Of a stretch of DNA of 64,000 nt, positions 62,790 to 64,000 are shown piece by piece; positions within the stretch are counted from its first letter, which is position 1, and every line of letters starts with the position of its first letter. The stretch spans positions 6,449-70,448 of the forward strand of contig CAYRDI010000005.1 in the NCBI GenBank assembly GCA_964423095.1, given 5' to 3'. A program made the translations under genes and the position numbers. Below the pieces are notes generated by a model. That model ran no database searches. It was not told the origin of the DNA and saw only the letters and a list, made by a program, of their open reading frames with translations. The stretch comes from Micavibrio_A sp964423095 (GTDB lineage Bacteria > Pseudomonadota > Alphaproteobacteria > Micavibrionales > Micavibrionaceae).

Positions 62790-63335
62790 GTGAAGGTCAA
62801 ATACCCATATATTGTTCAACGTCACAGTTACTTCTATTTCCGTATTACGGTACCTAGAAGGCTGGTTCAGCTCTTTCAGAGGAAGGAGCTTGTATATACC
62901 CTTTCAACTCAATCACTTGTGGAAGCGCAGGCTAGAAGCCTGATCTTTCATCAAGCTGCATTGTTGTTGTTCGGCAGAGTATCAAACATGTCTCAGGTTT
63001 CGCCGGAGGCTTTTCAAAAAGGCATCAAACAATATTTTTATAACGTTATTAAAAGACAAAAAATTATGGTTCAGGCCATAGAAGACCGCATGAAGGTCGG
63101 GTCATCACCTTGCGGATTTAACCTAGAAGCAGAGCTTTTAAGGCAGGACTATTTTTTTAAGGATCAGTTTCTATTTGAGGGGACTTCGGAGGATTTAGCT
63201 TCCACAAGCATTTTCTTGGATAAAGAAGGCATACCGTGGCTTTACGTCACCACGTCTCTATTTTCTCACGTCAGCGGTTGTCTTAAGGCCGTCTGCAGCG
63301 CGGAAACCCAATCAAGAAAGTCTTGTCGTCTATAA
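62790..63335 (+). pseudogene. truncated tyrosine recombinase (integrase) N-terminus
   Basis: 181 codons. The N-terminal ~60 residues (YIVQRHSYFYFRITVPRRLV, LVYTLSTQSLVEAQARS) match the DUF6538-type arm-binding start of phage integrases. The catalytic C-terminal domain with the R-H-R-Y residues is missing. The last residues (CLKAVCSAETQSRKS) run antisense through the end of the HTH gene, as expected if a deletion joined the two. It begins 73 bases downstream of the tRNA, in the outward position usual for integrases of tRNA-borne elements. ATG at 62790. Confidence 0.7.
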
Positions 63336-63487
63336 CGTGGGGATTTACCCAAATAGACCGGATCGACGCAAAATACATGCTCTTCATTCCGAAGTCGCTT
63401 GTATCTCTGTAGTCTCACCCAAGGCTTGGACATGCTCAACGCATCTGCGATGGCTTTGTCGTTAAGAAGTTCTGGAAGGTTTGGCAT
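63266..63487 (-). CDS. helix-turn-helix excisionase/AlpA-like protein (73 aa)
   Basis: 73 aa. LLNDKAIADALSMSKPWVRLQRYKR is a winged-helix/MerR-type HTH as in Xis or AlpA proteins, with RYRRQDFLDWVSAL closing the fold. Such proteins direct excision of integrated elements. It overlaps the end of the integrase fragment on the opposite strand. Intact but probably without a functional partner. Confidence 0.62.
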   Translation of the reverse strand: MPNLPELLNDKAIADALSMSKPWVRLQRYKRLRNEEHVFCVDPVYLGKSPRYRRQDFLDWVSALQTALRQPLT

Positions 63488-63715
63488 TTGTTCATGCTCT
63501 TTTTACTTGAGATTATTTTACACAAAACACCCTTATTACGCAATATGACAAAAATAATATTCTTTGCACGGGGTTGTTGCACTTTCAAAAAGAAATCCTA
63601 ATAACAGATTGTTTTAAAATAATTTTTTTCCTTTGAATAAAATTCTGTTTTTTTGTGATATCAAATCAGAATATAAAAAGTACTGATAAAAAAAGAAAAT
63701 TTATGAGGTAGGCAG

Positions 63716-63760
63716 ATGAAACTTGCAAAGGTCAAAATTCATAACTTCCGGTCCATATAG
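63716..63760 (+). pseudogene. N-terminal fragment of AAA/OLD-family ATPase
   Basis: ATG followed by MKLAKVKIHNFRSI and then a stop. This is the typical first strand of OLD-family and RecF/SMC-like ATPases (MKLxxVxIxNFRSI). Nothing downstream continues the protein, so the rest has been lost by deletion. AGGTAGG lies upstream. Short, hence moderate confidence. Confidence 0.5.
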
Positions 63761-63944
63761 GCTCATAAAATTTCTTATCTGAGTAAGGCAAATTTTTAGG
63801 ACTAAACAATGTTTGAATGGCCTTTAATTGATTGAGACGTACCATAAAGGCATTTGGATTTTTCGTAGTTGATAGGTCTGCCAAAATGTCATCGAAACGA
63901 TCAAGTTGAGGTTCACCATTTTCGTTTATAATAAGGTTTCGTGC
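63732..63944 (-). pseudogene. C-terminal gene remnant in the decayed element
   Basis: An open minus-strand frame of about 70 codons (including LDRFDDILADLSTTKNPNAF and NLPYSDKKFYEPIWTGSYEF) ends at 63732 and has no start codon of its own near the border repeat; the first ATG is at 63845. It reads like the end of a real protein cut off at the att repeat. No family recognised. It overlaps the ATPase fragment antisense, so at least one of the two is partly composed of joint sequence. Confidence 0.4.
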
Positions 63945-63945
63945 A

Positions 63946-63966
63946 GATCCCGCTTACCTCCACCAA
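63946..63966 (+). repeat. attachment-site direct repeat, distal copy
   Basis: Identical over 21 bases to the tRNA-Ala 3' end at 62698-62718. The next base differs. It marks the far border of an approximately 1.25-kb decayed element. Confidence 0.85.
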
Positions 63967-64000
63967 CTTTTCAAACGACGCTAATTTTCCAAAACAGGCG

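Overview
The window looks like a chromosome segment of a free-living, flagellated alphaproteobacterium, probably close to Micavibrio and related predatory or epibiotic lineages. This rests on the def/fmt/truA beside dapE/dapD arrangement, a FYDLN-type acidic protein with a TTG start, flgK/flgL behind a sigma-54 promoter, and a Dot/Icm-type (type IVB) secretion locus in a moderately GC-rich genome. The lineage is inferred from gene content and order. No rRNA or other phylogenetic marker gene was compared.

Layout. (1) 1-5.6 kb: a small lipoprotein, then a leftward beta-oxidation group (thiolase, small membrane protein, unknown helical protein, 3-hydroxyacyl-CoA dehydrogenase/enoyl-CoA hydratase). 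(2) 5.7-13.8 kb: FYDLN protein, prmA, a membrane protein, glmU-glmS, a DUF3108 protein and a PH-domain membrane protein. (3) 13.9-25.7 kb: lysine/peptidoglycan genes dapD and dapE, then truA, fmt, def, rmuC, a pilin-like protein, and the insertion/processing cluster rpmH-rnpA-yidD-yidC-engB. (4) 26.6-30.3 kb: an unusual repeat-rich membrane protein with IcmD-like and IcmC-like segments, a P-II protein and a ubiquinone-biosynthesis hydroxylase. (5) 30.2-40.5 kb: a leftward operon equivalent to Legionella icmL-K-E-G-(C/D)-J-B (dotI, dotH, dotG, dotF, one IcmC/D-like protein, dotN, dotO) plus one unknown gene. (6) 40.8-46.6 kb: a divergent four-gene operon of exported proteins. Three share one C-terminal domain joined to three different N-terminal parts, one of them lysozyme-like. 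(7) 46.7-50.3 kb: flgK-flgL. (8) 50.3-55.6 kb: a second leftward dot/icm block (dotD-dotC-dotB-icmT and a TcpQ-like protein), with a VirB1-like lytic transglycosylase broken by a 100-N assembly gap. (9) 55.7-62.5 kb: a DsbC/G-like thioredoxin, a FIST sensor, lemA and an M48 protease, a Bax-inhibitor-1 protein, a sigma-54 activator and mscL. (10) 62.6-64.0 kb: tRNA-Ala(GGC), followed by a decayed integrated element bounded by 21-bp direct repeats of the tRNA 3' end.

The most interesting part is 26.6-55.6 kb. It encodes the core of a Dot/Icm machine: outer-membrane DotC/D/H, inner-membrane DotF/G/I/IcmT and IcmC/D-like proteins, the ATPases DotB and DotO, and DotN. It lacks dotA, dotL, dotM, icmF/dotU and the Legionella chaperones within the window. 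Inserted in it is an operon of secreted proteins with one tail and three heads, which I cannot assign to a described family. A reasonable inference is a contact-dependent cell-envelope or prey-interaction apparatus and its exported components; nothing in the sequence proves this.
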